Shown here piece after piece: positions 55,159 to 63,885 of a stretch of 64,000 nucleotides of DNA. This DNA comes from Flavobacteriales bacterium (GTDB taxonomy: Bacteria; Bacteroidota; Bacteroidia; Flavobacteriales_F; PHOS-HE28), in contig JACJZG010000009.1 in the NCBI GenBank assembly GCA_020635715.1, forward strand, positions 85,824 through 149,823. Reading direction: 5' to 3'. Position 1 is the first letter of the stretch, and the number at the start of each line of letters is the position of its first letter. Both the position numbers and the translations under genes were made by a program. The notes beneath the pieces were generated by a model that did no database searches, had not been told where the DNA came from, and saw only the letters and a list, made by a program, of their open reading frames with translations.

Positions 55159-55494
55159 CTAACCCAATGAAGCAGCTGCCGGAGCATCTGGAGCGCCCGC
55201 ATCGGTCGATCCTGTGGATGCATGGGCGGCCGTAGCAGCTTCAACCCCGTGGGATGCGCTGGCATAAGCGGCTGCGGCGGCTGCAGAAGGACGAGCAGCA
55301 GCTGCGGAGACCGGCTTGGTAGGTGCATCCATGCGTTTTGCAGGTGCAAAAGCGATCGGTGCATGCGCCCGGACCATTTTTGCAGGCACCTTGGCGGGTG
55401 GAGCAGCTGCCTCAGCCACTTCTGCGGCTGCAGGGATCGATGACAACGGAGGAACGAGGCGGAATTCCATAGGCCTAACCAGCCTTTTGATCAC
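55159..55494 (-). other. Ala/Pro-rich open frame in frame with the fibronectin III gene but ended by TAG
   Basis: The 111-residue frame is low complexity (APPAKVPAKMVRAHAPIAF, AAAARPSAAAAAAY). It stops with TAG at 55159-55161, and the next codon begins the GTG-initiated extension of the fibronectin III frame, so reading through the stop would give one continuous protein with an Ala/Pro-rich N-terminus. It may be a dead N-terminal extension, a readthrough product or chance. Confidence 0.3.
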
Positions 55495-55823
55495 CGACTA
55501 TCCGGGATGGGAAGGAACGTTCAAGTCCGGTTCCATTTCACGGCACGGAGGAACTGAGGCGGGCCTGCTATCCTGGCCTAGTGCCAAAGCAATGGGCAGG
55601 TCGTGGGTCACGCTCTGAACCTCCACAGGGACGATCATAAAGGACCATGTGATCACGAAGACCATTGCTATCCCGCAGGGTCCCCTGGTTCCATGGGAGG
55701 CCCTTCGGAGGGTGGAGATGATGCGTACTCGAGCCGACACATCCCACGTTCGGTCCGGGGAAACAGCTAATACCGCACGAGTGTCGAAGGATAATTGGCA
55801 TTTTTCGATCCAACTACGAACAA
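55495..55823. other. Gap without a convincing gene
   Basis: No convincing coding frame, repeat or RNA signature was seen here. Short frames on both strands look like shadows. Confidence 0.5.
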
Positions 55824-56153
55824 ATGGCAACGAAGCTGGAAGAGCTGGCGCAGGCATACATGGAAGCTGCGGAAAAGGTGAAATCCGAGCTCATCGCCAG
55901 GGCGGTGCAACTTGGATCGAACCAGGTCGATCTTCCCGGCTTCATCGTGACCGGGGATGATGGTGAGATCATCCTTACTGACGTGGAGCTGCTCGGCACG
56001 CCATGTAGTTTGGCGATCAACATCAGTACCGGGACGGTGGATTCCATGGAAGTAGAGGTTTACTCACGTGGTGTTCACGCGCGACGCATCACTTTCGAGT
56101 TGAATAGTTTGCAACCAGAAGAAGCGTTCATGGTGGCGGCCAGGGATCTGTAA
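55824..56153 (+). CDS. Hypothetical protein, 109 residues
   Basis: The first 30 residues form an amphipathic helix (TKLEELAQAYMEAAEKVKSELI), then a beta-rich part with paired acidic loops (GFIVTGDDGEIILTDVEL and DSMEVEVYSRGVHARRITFEL). There is no signal. It starts about 80 bp before the RDD gene; no family is recognised. Confidence 0.6.
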   Translation: MATKLEELAQAYMEAAEKVKSELIARAVQLGSNQVDLPGFIVTGDDGEIILTDVELLGTPCSLAINISTGTVDSMEVEVYSRGVHARRITFELNSLQPEEAFMVAARDL

Positions 56154-56234
56154 AAGTCAATGTGAGCTAAGGGATCTACCCACAGCACGCCGAGTTGGAA
56201 CTTTAGCTATTCTTGTATCACAGCATCGCCACCC

Positions 56235-56663
56235 ATGGAAGAGACCGTTGTGGATCCCCCTCCTGAACCGGATGGCATCAACTATCCCGGTGTTTCCGAG
56301 CGTTTGAAGGCAACAGTGATGGATTCCATGGTCCTCGTGTTCATGATGATCGGGGTGACATACCTGTTCGCGCAGTTCGAAGAGGTGTCCGCTACGGTGC
56401 GGGTAGCTGCATTCATATTCATCTTCGTTCTGTACGATCCGTTGATGACGAGTGTCTTCGGAGCCACCTTGGGTCACCGGTCCATGGGGATCAGGGTAAG
56501 CAAAGGGACCGACCATGCACAACGGATCGCCTTTCCCCTCGCCATGGTGCGCTACGTGATCAAGGCACTGCTCGGCTGGCTATCGTTGCTTACTGTGGGG
56601 TCATCCAAGCAACGACTGGCACTCCACGACATGGCCGTTGGTTCCGTGGTGTTGTACAGGTGA
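56235..56663 (+). CDS. RDD family membrane protein
   Basis: A 142-residue three-helix protein of the RDD family. The typical elements are the Arg and Asp in RLKATVMDSMVLVFM (the second D of the name), ATLGHRSMGIRVSKG and the terminal LALHDMAVGSVVL. RDD proteins are small integral inner-membrane proteins whose function is mostly unclear (some are linked to transport or stress). Confidence 0.85.
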   Translation: MEETVVDPPPEPDGINYPGVSERLKATVMDSMVLVFMMIGVTYLFAQFEEVSATVRVAAFIFIFVLYDPLMTSVFGATLGHRSMGIRVSKGTDHAQRIAFPLAMVRYVIKALLGWLSLLTVGSSKQRLALHDMAVGSVVLYR

Positions 56664-56823
56664 TGGAGAGTTGCGGCCCGCGTATAGCGGTGAAGCGCTC
56701 GAAGGGGCACACACGGGTGATCTCTGAACCACCAATGCTCGATCCCCGCTCACCACCACGCTCGAAGCCCACATGCCAGCCGGCCCTGCAGCACGATGTC
56801 CGGGTGACGAGCAGTTCACCTGC

Positions 56824-57849
56824 CTACCTCTCCAACTCCGTCAACCCGATGAACCTCATGGATCCGGGCCGGACCCTGTTCCCGGCGCCGTCCGACTTCA
56901 ACGACCGCGGCTCCAAGCTCGGCCACGCAAGGCCATCGCGCACATAGGCATCGAGGAATTCGCGTGTGGCCCGGTCCACTTCCGAACGGTATTCGCGCAA
57001 CCCATGGTCACCGCCCTCGAGCATGAGCAGGCGGAAGGGATGCTTCGCGGCGTAAAGGGCATCGGCCATGTCGAGCGCGTCCCTGGGCGATACGCGCCAG
57101 TCGGCGGTGCCGTGCACCAGCACGATCGGCGTGGTGGGACAAAGGCGATCGGCCCAACGCACGGGCGAACGGGTGGCCAGCACCGAGTCGCGGTTGGTGG
57201 CGTATCCAGGGATCAGTTCGGCCATCACATTCGTCCCCATCTCGGGTCGTTCGGCTACGCTGCGGAAGGCATCGGCCATGCCCGCAAGCACTACGGCCGC
57301 CTTGATGCGCGTGGTGCGCGTGAGGGCGAGGTAGGTCATGAGGCCGCCGCGACTGCCGCCCACCATGCCCACGCGCGTGGTGTCGGCCGATGGCACCTGC
57401 GCCAGTACGGGTAGCAGGTTCAGCACGTCGTTCACATCGGCGCCGCCGAACTCCTCCTGCCCTTCACCCCCATCGTTGCCCCGGTATTGGCTGGCGGCGA
57501 CCACGTAGCCCCAGGTGGCCATGCTCACCACGAAGCGCAGCAGTTGCGGATCGCTCAGTTTGCCGAACTCGCGGTTGCCGCCGCGGTTGAAGATGATGCA
57601 CGGATGCGGGCCGGGCGTGCGCGGTTCGGCGAGGTAGCCCACCACCTTCAATCCATCGGACAGGTACGTGATGCGGCGAAGCTTCACCAAGGCGAGCAGG
57701 CTGTCGGCCTGCGGTGATCGGACCTGCAGCGCGGTTATCGACCTGTCCGATAACAGTTGCCCGGAGCGCTCATCGCGCTGACCAATGGCGTGGAGGAATG
57801 GACCGATCGCGAATAACGTGAGGCAAACAGAGCGAAGGAAATGGGCCAT
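56824..57849 (-). CDS. Exported alpha/beta hydrolase, prolyl oligopeptidase (S9)-like
   Basis: A 341-residue exported protein with a signal peptide (MAHFLRSVCLTLFAIG). The core has GLKVVGYLAEPRTPGPHPCIIFNRGG (oxyanion strand), nucleophile elbow GGSRGGLMTY, Asp in HGTADWRVSP and His in GGDHGLREY. It resembles S9 peptidases/dienelactone hydrolase-type enzymes without the propeller domain. Substrate unknown. It is followed by a second serine hydrolase on the same strand. Confidence 0.82.
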   Translation of the reverse strand: MAHFLRSVCLTLFAIGPFLHAIGQRDERSGQLLSDRSITALQVRSPQADSLLALVKLRRITYLSDGLKVVGYLAEPRTPGPHPCIIFNRGGNREFGKLSDPQLLRFVVSMATWGYVVAASQYRGNDGGEGQEEFGGADVNDVLNLLPVLAQVPSADTTRVGMVGGSRGGLMTYLALTRTTRIKAAVVLAGMADAFRSVAERPEMGTNVMAELIPGYATNRDSVLATRSPVRWADRLCPTTPIVLVHGTADWRVSPRDALDMADALYAAKHPFRLLMLEGGDHGLREYRSEVDRATREFLDAYVRDGLAWPSLEPRSLKSDGAGNRVRPGSMRFIGLTELER

Positions 57850-57880
57850 GGGGTGAAGATCGGGCTTCCGGTTTGCCCCC

Positions 57881-59005
57881 TCAGGGACCCAGCAACGCCA
57901 CCATCCGCTCGTTCAACTGTTTCAACGTGGCCCTTCGGTGCCCGCGTTCGAGCACGGCAACGACCACCGTGGCGTTGAGGTCGGGGAAGTAGAGCGCCTT
58001 GCTACCCCAGAAGCCGCCGTGCCCGTAGCCTTGCAGGCCCAGCACCTTCTCCGGTGCCACGCCCAGCTGGTAACCGTCCTGCACGCTGTCCTGCGTGATC
58101 ACCGTGGTGTGGATGGACGCCAAGGTGGCCTTGTCGCGCACCACCTGTCCGGTGAAGAGGTCGTGGTTGAAGCGGGCCAGGTCGCGCGTGGTGCATGCGA
58201 TGCCACCACCGCCGTACAGGTCTACCGACACATCAATGTTGTGACTGTCGAAGCCGCGTTCGTCCCAGTACTGGTGCACGAGGGGCAAAGACCCAGTGGG
58301 CATGGGCTCCAGGGTGGGCATCCAGGTATGGTCGTAGCCCATCGCCTTGTAGCGCAGAAGCTCGCGCATAGCCTGGGTGAAGGGCTTACCGGTGATGCCC
58401 TCGATCACCTCCGTGAGCAATAGGAAGTTCACATCGGTGTAGGAGTAATGCACGCCCGGCTCGGCGAGCTTGGTGCCCATGCGTACGGTGCGCGCCAGCT
58501 GCTCATCGCGCGTCCACCGGTGCATGGGATCCGCCGCGATGCTATCGATGTAGCCGTAGTTGGTGTAACTATCCATGCCGCTGGTGTGCGTTAGCAGGTG
58601 CGTGAGGGTGATGGCCTGGAGGTCATAGCCATCGCTGGTGAAGAGGTCATGTGTATGCTCGGTGAGCAGCGGGCCCACGGGTTGATCCAGCTTGAGCTTC
58701 CCCTCCTCCACCAGGCGCAGGATGGTGGCGGAGATATAGGTCTTGATGCCGCTGGCGATGAGGAAGGGCGCCTTCGGGTCCAATGCCGGACCGCCTTTCA
58801 CGGACCGGCCGCTGGCGCCGCTCCAGGAGATGCCCCGGTCCGGCGCCTCCACATGCAACAGTAGTCCCACCATGGTGGTGTCCGATCGGTAGAGGGAATC
58901 GAGAACGGTCTGTGCGCGCTGCTCGAACGATTGTGCCCTGGCAGTGGGACTCGCACAAAGCAGGAGTATGATCAGCTTAGGAAGGACGTGAAGAGAACGA
59001 GGCAT
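57881..59005 (-). CDS. Serine hydrolase of the beta-lactamase/transpeptidase-like family
   Basis: A 374-residue exported protein (signal ends at RAQ). The class C-like motifs are Ser-x-x-Lys in LIASGIKTYIS, the Tyr motif in HYSYTDVNFLL and HGG in GYGHGGFWG replacing KTG. This fits the beta-lactamase-related serine hydrolases (esterases, D-aminopeptidases). The ATG at 59005 opens the signal; the open frame to 59140 is not needed. Confidence 0.85.
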   Translation of the reverse strand: MPRSLHVLPKLIILLLCASPTARAQSFEQRAQTVLDSLYRSDTTMVGLLLHVEAPDRGISWSGASGRSVKGGPALDPKAPFLIASGIKTYISATILRLVEEGKLKLDQPVGPLLTEHTHDLFTSDGYDLQAITLTHLLTHTSGMDSYTNYGYIDSIAADPMHRWTRDEQLARTVRMGTKLAEPGVHYSYTDVNFLLLTEVIEGITGKPFTQAMRELLRYKAMGYDHTWMPTLEPMPTGSLPLVHQYWDERGFDSHNIDVSVDLYGGGGIACTTRDLARFNHDLFTGQVVRDKATLASIHTTVITQDSVQDGYQLGVAPEKVLGLQGYGHGGFWGSKALYFPDLNATVVVAVLERGHRRATLKQLNERMVALLGP

Positions 59006-59190
59006 GGGAGCGGTTTGAAGGCGATGTGGACAAAGTACGCATACCCTGATCCCGGCTTGCTCCTGTGCACGGCACAGCTGATGTCGGTCGCACGCACTAC
59101 TTGCGCATCGGAGTTGAGCGGTCTCCACGCCACTGAACATCCTCCGGATCGAACGCCGAGTTCGGATGCGTGTACAGTGATGTGAACGTC

Positions 59191-59607
59191 ATGCGCCGCA
59201 CCACCCTACCCTTCGCGCTGCTGCTCTCGGCCGTCATGCATGCCCAGGATCCGCTGACGGTCCTGTACGACGAGCACTTCCACTTCGGCCCAATGCTTTA
59301 CGAGAACCTGGAAGACAGTGCGGCCTACGCGCAATTCCGGAAAGGCCTCCAGCGCGCTGACCCCGATGTGGAATCCGCCGATTCCCACTACCGAATGGTC
59401 TGGCGCGAGCATCAACAAGGTGGCCGGCATACCGTGAGTCGTGGTGATGGGACCACGGTCATGCCCACGCGCGGCGACTCAGGTGTTGACGAATTCTTCC
59501 TGTACGCACACTTCAGGACCGCGGATGGGCGGGACGTGATCCTGGTAACCTACGAACGACCCTGCGCCATAATCTGCCGAAGTGCCATCTACTATGTGGC
59601 AGAATAG
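59191..59607 (+). CDS. Secreted small protein, uncharacterised
   Basis: A 138-residue exported protein (MRRTTLPFALLLSAVMHAQ). The mature part is polar with His/Gln-rich patches (MVWREHQQGGRHTVSRGDG) and a C-terminal CAIIC pair. It is not recognised. The first ATG of the frame at 59170 would only lengthen the N-terminus. Confidence 0.55.
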   Translation: MRRTTLPFALLLSAVMHAQDPLTVLYDEHFHFGPMLYENLEDSAAYAQFRKGLQRADPDVESADSHYRMVWREHQQGGRHTVSRGDGTTVMPTRGDSGVDEFFLYAHFRTADGRDVILVTYERPCAIICRSAIYYVAE

Positions 59608-59675
59608 CGATCAGATCCGAAACATGGAGCGGGAATGGAAATGATCATTGCGTTGATCTCTGCTACCTTGCTGAC

Positions 59676-60146
59676 GTGCGCCATGTCCTTCTACTGTTGC
59701 TCATGCTCCTTGGCATGCACCGCTTCGTGTGCGGTCAGGTCGCAGTGGCAACGGCCGGTGCCGAGGCCACGGGCAGCGGCGGCACGGTGAGCTGGACGCT
59801 TGGCCAGGTGGCCTTCGAAGCGTCTGCTTCCGCAGGCGGCAGCGTGCAGCGCGGGGTGCAACAGCCATACGAGTGGCTGGTCCTATCCACCGATGAGACG
59901 ACGCCGCCCACCGTGAGCGTATGGCCGAATCCGACCATGGACCAGGTGCGGCTTGAATGGACCGAGCCGCTGCCACATGATGCGCGGTACACGCTCTGCA
60001 ATAGTGCCGGTGCGGTGGTCCACGAAGGCAGTGCGACAGGCACTGCACTCCTGATACCCTTGGAACGCCATGCCGCAGGTCGCTACGTGGTACGCGTACT
60101 GGCGAACGGCCGCGTTCTACACACCTTGACCGTACAACGACAATGA
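59676..60146 (+). CDS. Short secreted protein with T9SS-type tail
   Basis: A 156-residue exported protein starting with GTG (MRHVLLLLLMLLGMHRFVCGQ after initiation). The middle AGAEATGSGGTVSWTLGQVAFE is typical of the small Bacteroidota surface proteins that contain SGGTVSYSIGQV. The C-terminal 70 residues form a sorting domain (TVSVWPNPTMDQVRLEW; AAGRYVVRVL). It overlaps the next gene by 4 bp, so the two are co-translated. Confidence 0.75.
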   Translation: MRHVLLLLLMLLGMHRFVCGQVAVATAGAEATGSGGTVSWTLGQVAFEASASAGGSVQRGVQQPYEWLVLSTDETTPPTVSVWPNPTMDQVRLEWTEPLPHDARYTLCNSAGAVVHEGSATGTALLIPLERHAAGRYVVRVLANGRVLHTLTVQRQ

Positions 60147-61093
60147 GGACATCGACAGTCTTCGCCACGTTCCTTCTACTGAACGTCATAGCCGTCCGGG
60201 CGCAGGCCCCACCGCGCATGAGCTACCAGGCCGTGGTGCGCGATGGCAGCAACGCCCTCGTGGTGAACAACACCGTGAGCCTGCGCATGAGCGTTCTGCA
60301 GGGAAGCGCGAGCGGTACGGTGGTGTACATGGAAACGCACAGCGCACCCACCAACGCGAACGGATTGGCCTCGATCGAACTCGGTGGCGGTACGGTGCAG
60401 ACCGGTACCATCGAGGGCATCGATTGGAGCAACGGCCCTTACTTCCTCCGCAGCGAGACGGATCCGAACGGGGGAAGCGAATACAGCATCGCCGGTACGA
60501 GCCAGTTGCTGAGCGTCCCGTACGCCCTGTATGCGGCGAACAGCGAGCCGGGCCCGCCGGGACCACAGGGCATGCCGGGGACGGATGGCTGTGCGCCGAA
60601 CAACACCGATAGCCTGATCGTGCTGTACAACAACAGCATGGCACACGGCTATTACCAGAGTCCCGATGGCGCCGGGCACTGGGTCATCCAGCAACTGGGC
60701 GGGACCAATCACCTGGGCATCGGATCGAAGAAGGCCGTGGTCCTATATAACAACAGCACCGCCTACGCCTTCCACTTGGACAACAGTGGCGTGGGACAGT
60801 GGAGCACGCACCCACTGGGCAACACCAACCACACGGCCGTGGCCTCCGATCGGTCGATCGTTCTCTACAACAACAGCACGGCCTATGCCTTCCACGTGGA
60901 TGGAGCGGGTGCCGGCACGTGGACCGACCAGGCCTTGGGCAATACGAACCACAGCAACATCGCCCACGGTGACAAAGTGGTGGTGTGGAACTTCAGCAAC
61001 GCTTATGCCTTCGCCGTGGATCAGGCGGGGAACGGCGCCTGGACGACCGAATCGCTCGGAGGAACGACGCACAATGTGATCACCACGCGGTGA
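60143..61093 (+). CDS. Secreted repeat protein with collagen-like segment
   Basis: A 316-residue exported protein (MRTSTVFATFLLLNVIAVRAQ). The first 110 residues carry the SYQAVVRDGSNALVVNNTV and LLSVPYALYAANS elements of Bacteroidota surface or tail-fibre-like proteins, followed by GPPGPQGMPGTDG. The rest consists of four repeats of about 40 residues, each with LYNNSTAYAFH-like and GxWxxxxLGxTNH motifs. The role is likely adhesion or structural; this is an inference. Confidence 0.75.
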   Translation: MRTSTVFATFLLLNVIAVRAQAPPRMSYQAVVRDGSNALVVNNTVSLRMSVLQGSASGTVVYMETHSAPTNANGLASIELGGGTVQTGTIEGIDWSNGPYFLRSETDPNGGSEYSIAGTSQLLSVPYALYAANSEPGPPGPQGMPGTDGCAPNNTDSLIVLYNNSMAHGYYQSPDGAGHWVIQQLGGTNHLGIGSKKAVVLYNNSTAYAFHLDNSGVGQWSTHPLGNTNHTAVASDRSIVLYNNSTAYAFHVDGAGAGTWTDQALGNTNHSNIAHGDKVVVWNFSNAYAFAVDQAGNGAWTTESLGGTTHNVITTR

Positions 61094-61117
61094 ACGCGGG
61101 CAGGACGCCGGGCTGTG

Positions 61118-61578
61118 TTAATCCTCCAGGAAATGCAGTTCCCACGGGCCCATGCCGGTGAGCTGCATCTCGGTCTCCTCCACGATCCACACGAAGTGGT
61201 GGCTCAGCGGCGGGTTCAGGTAGAAGCTGCCTGCCGAGAAGGCGGTCATCCCCGATTCATCCCATGCATCGCCGAAGCCCACTTTGGCCAGTCCGCTGAG
61301 GATGGTGACGCGCTCATCGCGCGGATGCCAATGCGGCTTGAGGCGCGTCCCGCCGGTATGCGGAGCCGGATGGTGAACATGCCCTCGGCCTTGGGATCGC
61401 CCTCCAGCACCAGGATGCGCACTCCCGGTGAGAGGTGCGGGGCATCGGCCCATTGGTGCGCATCGACAGGCTTCTGGATGGTGCCTTCGGGGAGGCCTTC
61501 GCCCTGTGCCATGACGGCGCTGATGGTACAAGCGTTGAGCAGGATGGCCACGCAGGGGATGGAGAGCGCTATTCTCAT
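61118..61578 (-). pseudogene. Exported cupin-domain protein, frameshifted
   Basis: The N-terminal part (signal peptide ending at AVMAQG, then DAHQWADAPHLSPG) and the C-terminal cupin (TRLKPHWHPRDERVTILSG, GSFYLNPPLSHHFVWIV) are in different frames, with the shift near 61360 in the MFTIRLRIPAG/TRLKPHWH junction. A missing base would restore one cupin protein of about 154 residues. Metal-binding His and Glu of the cupin are intact. A sequencing error is as likely as decay. Confidence 0.65.
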
Positions 61579-61702
61579 GGAAGCAAGGTAGGACGACCTG
61601 TTGCCATGAACCTGTCGGCGTACGCATCGGTCTGCTCGTCCATCATGATCAAGTGGTCCAGACATCCTTGAACCAGAGCGCCAGGCCCGTGTACAGGAGG
61701 CT

Positions 61703-62215
61703 ATGCGCATCTATCCACTCCTTCTGTGCGGGTCAACGACCATTCCGGCCGCAGCCCAAGAGCCTCTCATCTCCGATACCGCGCAGCACAACGGATTCAA
61801 CTCCGTTCGGGTGCGTGTGCTTGCTGAACCGATCCGTGGAACGACCTTGCCCAACGAATTCCAGTTGCCCCTGGTCGGATGCGAAGAGCCATCCCTCCAC
61901 GATTCCGCTCAGTACAACCGTTACAACACCTTCATGGCCCGCTTGAGTGCGGAACCCATCCGTGCATCAGCCGCGGCGCCGCTCGATGAATACCAACTGG
62001 TCTGGGTGCTGCACGACAACGGATACTTCTCCACTGTTGCACCGGTCGACAGCGTCGTCACCCTGAAGTCGATGATTCCCGACAGATTCACCTATCCGGG
62101 CGGCACCATGGACGATGTCACTTTCTATGGCGAGCGCTTCGCCGTGCGCGTGCGCGATGTGCCCGTGAGCATGCTGGACCTCACGCAGTGGTACTTCGAG
62201 CGGAGGGAGCGCTAG
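61703..62215 (+). CDS. Exported protein with internal duplication, 170 residues
   Basis: An N-terminal signal-like region (MRIYPLLLCGSTTIPAAAQ) is followed by two related segments: ISDTAQHNGFNSVRVRVLAEP and HDSAQYNRYNTFMARLSAEP, each followed by IR...EFQL or EYQL. The second half is unique (LVWVLHDNGYFSTV, FYGERFAVRVRDV). No family is recognised. Confidence 0.55.
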   Translation: MRIYPLLLCGSTTIPAAAQEPLISDTAQHNGFNSVRVRVLAEPIRGTTLPNEFQLPLVGCEEPSLHDSAQYNRYNTFMARLSAEPIRASAAAPLDEYQLVWVLHDNGYFSTVAPVDSVVTLKSMIPDRFTYPGGTMDDVTFYGERFAVRVRDVPVSMLDLTQWYFERRER

Positions 62216-62255
62216 TCGCGGCATCGCCCCCTTTCGAAATGCCCGTTTCCAGCGA

Positions 62256-63872
62256 TCACCGTATTACTTCCACACGCGACGTGACCAGTCGCATTCCTTC
62301 GCGGTCGAACAACGCGACGGAATAAAGCCCGGATGCCAGGGGTGCATCGATCACGATCCGCTGTTCTGGCACTACCGCGAGCTCTTTAACGGTGCGCCCG
62401 AAGGCGTCGAACATGCGCAACCGGTGAACGGGCATTTCCAGAGGCACAACCACTTGGAAGGCCCCGGAAGCCGGATTCGGATATACCTGAACGGTGGGTC
62501 GTTCCTCCTCACGGATGCCCACAGTGCCGCAGATGGCCTCTCTGGGCGCATCGGTCTCCACCAAGTATGCCGTGGTATGCGCAGCGTTCGGTCCGGGACC
62601 CACGATCACATCGAATGTTGACGAGGAGCCGCTACCGACACTCGAAGTGTGCTCCAATGCTGTGGTGTAACAGCTGGGCTCCCATTGGCTCGTTCGGAGC
62701 AGGACACCTTGATGAGGATCGTTCTCGGGCACCAAACGATCGAGATAGACCCGTACAGCGCCATCCGCAGTGGGCATGACCGACCGGCATTCAAGGGAAT
62801 AACCCGGGAACTGGATCCGCTGCACCCATGGCAGGTCACCGGACTGCCATTCCAGTAGGCCGACGAAACCCCGGTTCCCGCTGCCCTGATCACCGGTGAA
62901 GAGGTAGTCCCCATTGGCCAACTGAAAGAGATTCGGGAAGAGCCCGTAGCCATTGCCCGTGAAAGAGGTCGTGCGTGTCTGTTGTACGTTCCCGTCCCCG
63001 TTCAAGGTCACTACGGCGAGATCGACCTCCGCCGGGGTAGTGGCCACGCTGTAGATCAGGTCCAGCGCGCCATCCGGACGTTTGAACAAGCCGCGCACAT
63101 CACCATAGAGCCCATTGTAGATACCCGGCAGGTCCAGCGCATAGCGTTGTTGGATGCTCCCGGAAGCATTGGTGCGGATCAGCCAGGCCGCCGAGGAACG
63201 TCCCTCACCAGCCAGCCAGATGTCACCGTTCGCCTCCTCCACCACACCGCCGACGGTGAAATGTTCGAAGGCTATGGTACTCACGATGGATGTGGACCAG
63301 AGAAGTGTTCCATCCTCATCGAACTTGGACAGGAACACGGGTTGTTTATTCGTTGTCGGGTCCAGATAGGTGCCGTATGCGAGGCATCCTCCATCGGCCA
63401 ACGGCATGATGCCGGACGCCTTGTGCGAGTTGGAATTCGCCCCCAGCGCCTTCGCCCAGCGGATGGCACCGTCCGGACCCAGGTTCATTACACAGATGGA
63501 GTCATGAAAGCTGACCGGGTCGAGGAGGCGACCGATGGCGAGCAATCCATCATCGGAAGTGGCTTTACAGTGATCGATCTCAATGCTGTACAGGCTTCCG
63601 TTATCGTAAGCTCGAACATCCATCACCGCTCCATCCGCCCCCATGCGCTCCACCAGGAACCGCGCGGCTGGTTGGCTCCCGAAGCGGTAGGCCAGGCGCG
63701 CCAGGTAGAAGCCTCCATCGGAAAGCGGACAAAGCGTGGTGCTCGTGTAGTCCGTGATATCATTCGGATAGATGTACTGCACGGACTCTTGGGCCCGAAC
63801 GGACATGCTGATCCAGATCATGGCGATCGCGACCCAAGTGGCCCGTTCGTTGGAAGTGAAGCTCATCTCCAT
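62256..63872 (-). CDS. Secreted beta-propeller-like protein with T9SS sorting domain
   Basis: A 538-residue exported protein (MEMSFTSNERATWVAIAMIW signal, cut after RAQ). The body has repeated beta units with SDDGLLAIGRLLD, ADGGCLAYGTYL, NGDIWLAGEG and NGDYLFTGDQG that suggest a delta-60/PQQ-like beta propeller. The end is a type A T9SS tail (VQVYPNPASGAFQVVVPL; ASGLYSVALFD). It ends after a truncated neighbour gene on the same strand. Confidence 0.78.
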   Translation of the reverse strand: MEMSFTSNERATWVAIAMIWISMSVRAQESVQYIYPNDITDYTSTTLCPLSDGGFYLARLAYRFGSQPAARFLVERMGADGAVMDVRAYDNGSLYSIEIDHCKATSDDGLLAIGRLLDPVSFHDSICVMNLGPDGAIRWAKALGANSNSHKASGIMPLADGGCLAYGTYLDPTTNKQPVFLSKFDEDGTLLWSTSIVSTIAFEHFTVGGVVEEANGDIWLAGEGRSSAAWLIRTNASGSIQQRYALDLPGIYNGLYGDVRGLFKRPDGALDLIYSVATTPAEVDLAVVTLNGDGNVQQTRTTSFTGNGYGLFPNLFQLANGDYLFTGDQGSGNRGFVGLLEWQSGDLPWVQRIQFPGYSLECRSVMPTADGAVRVYLDRLVPENDPHQGVLLRTSQWEPSCYTTALEHTSSVGSGSSSTFDVIVGPGPNAAHTTAYLVETDAPREAICGTVGIREEERPTVQVYPNPASGAFQVVVPLEMPVHRLRMFDAFGRTVKELAVVPEQRIVIDAPLASGLYSVALFDREGMRLVTSRVEVIR

Positions 63873-63885
63873 CCCGTCCTCAAGG

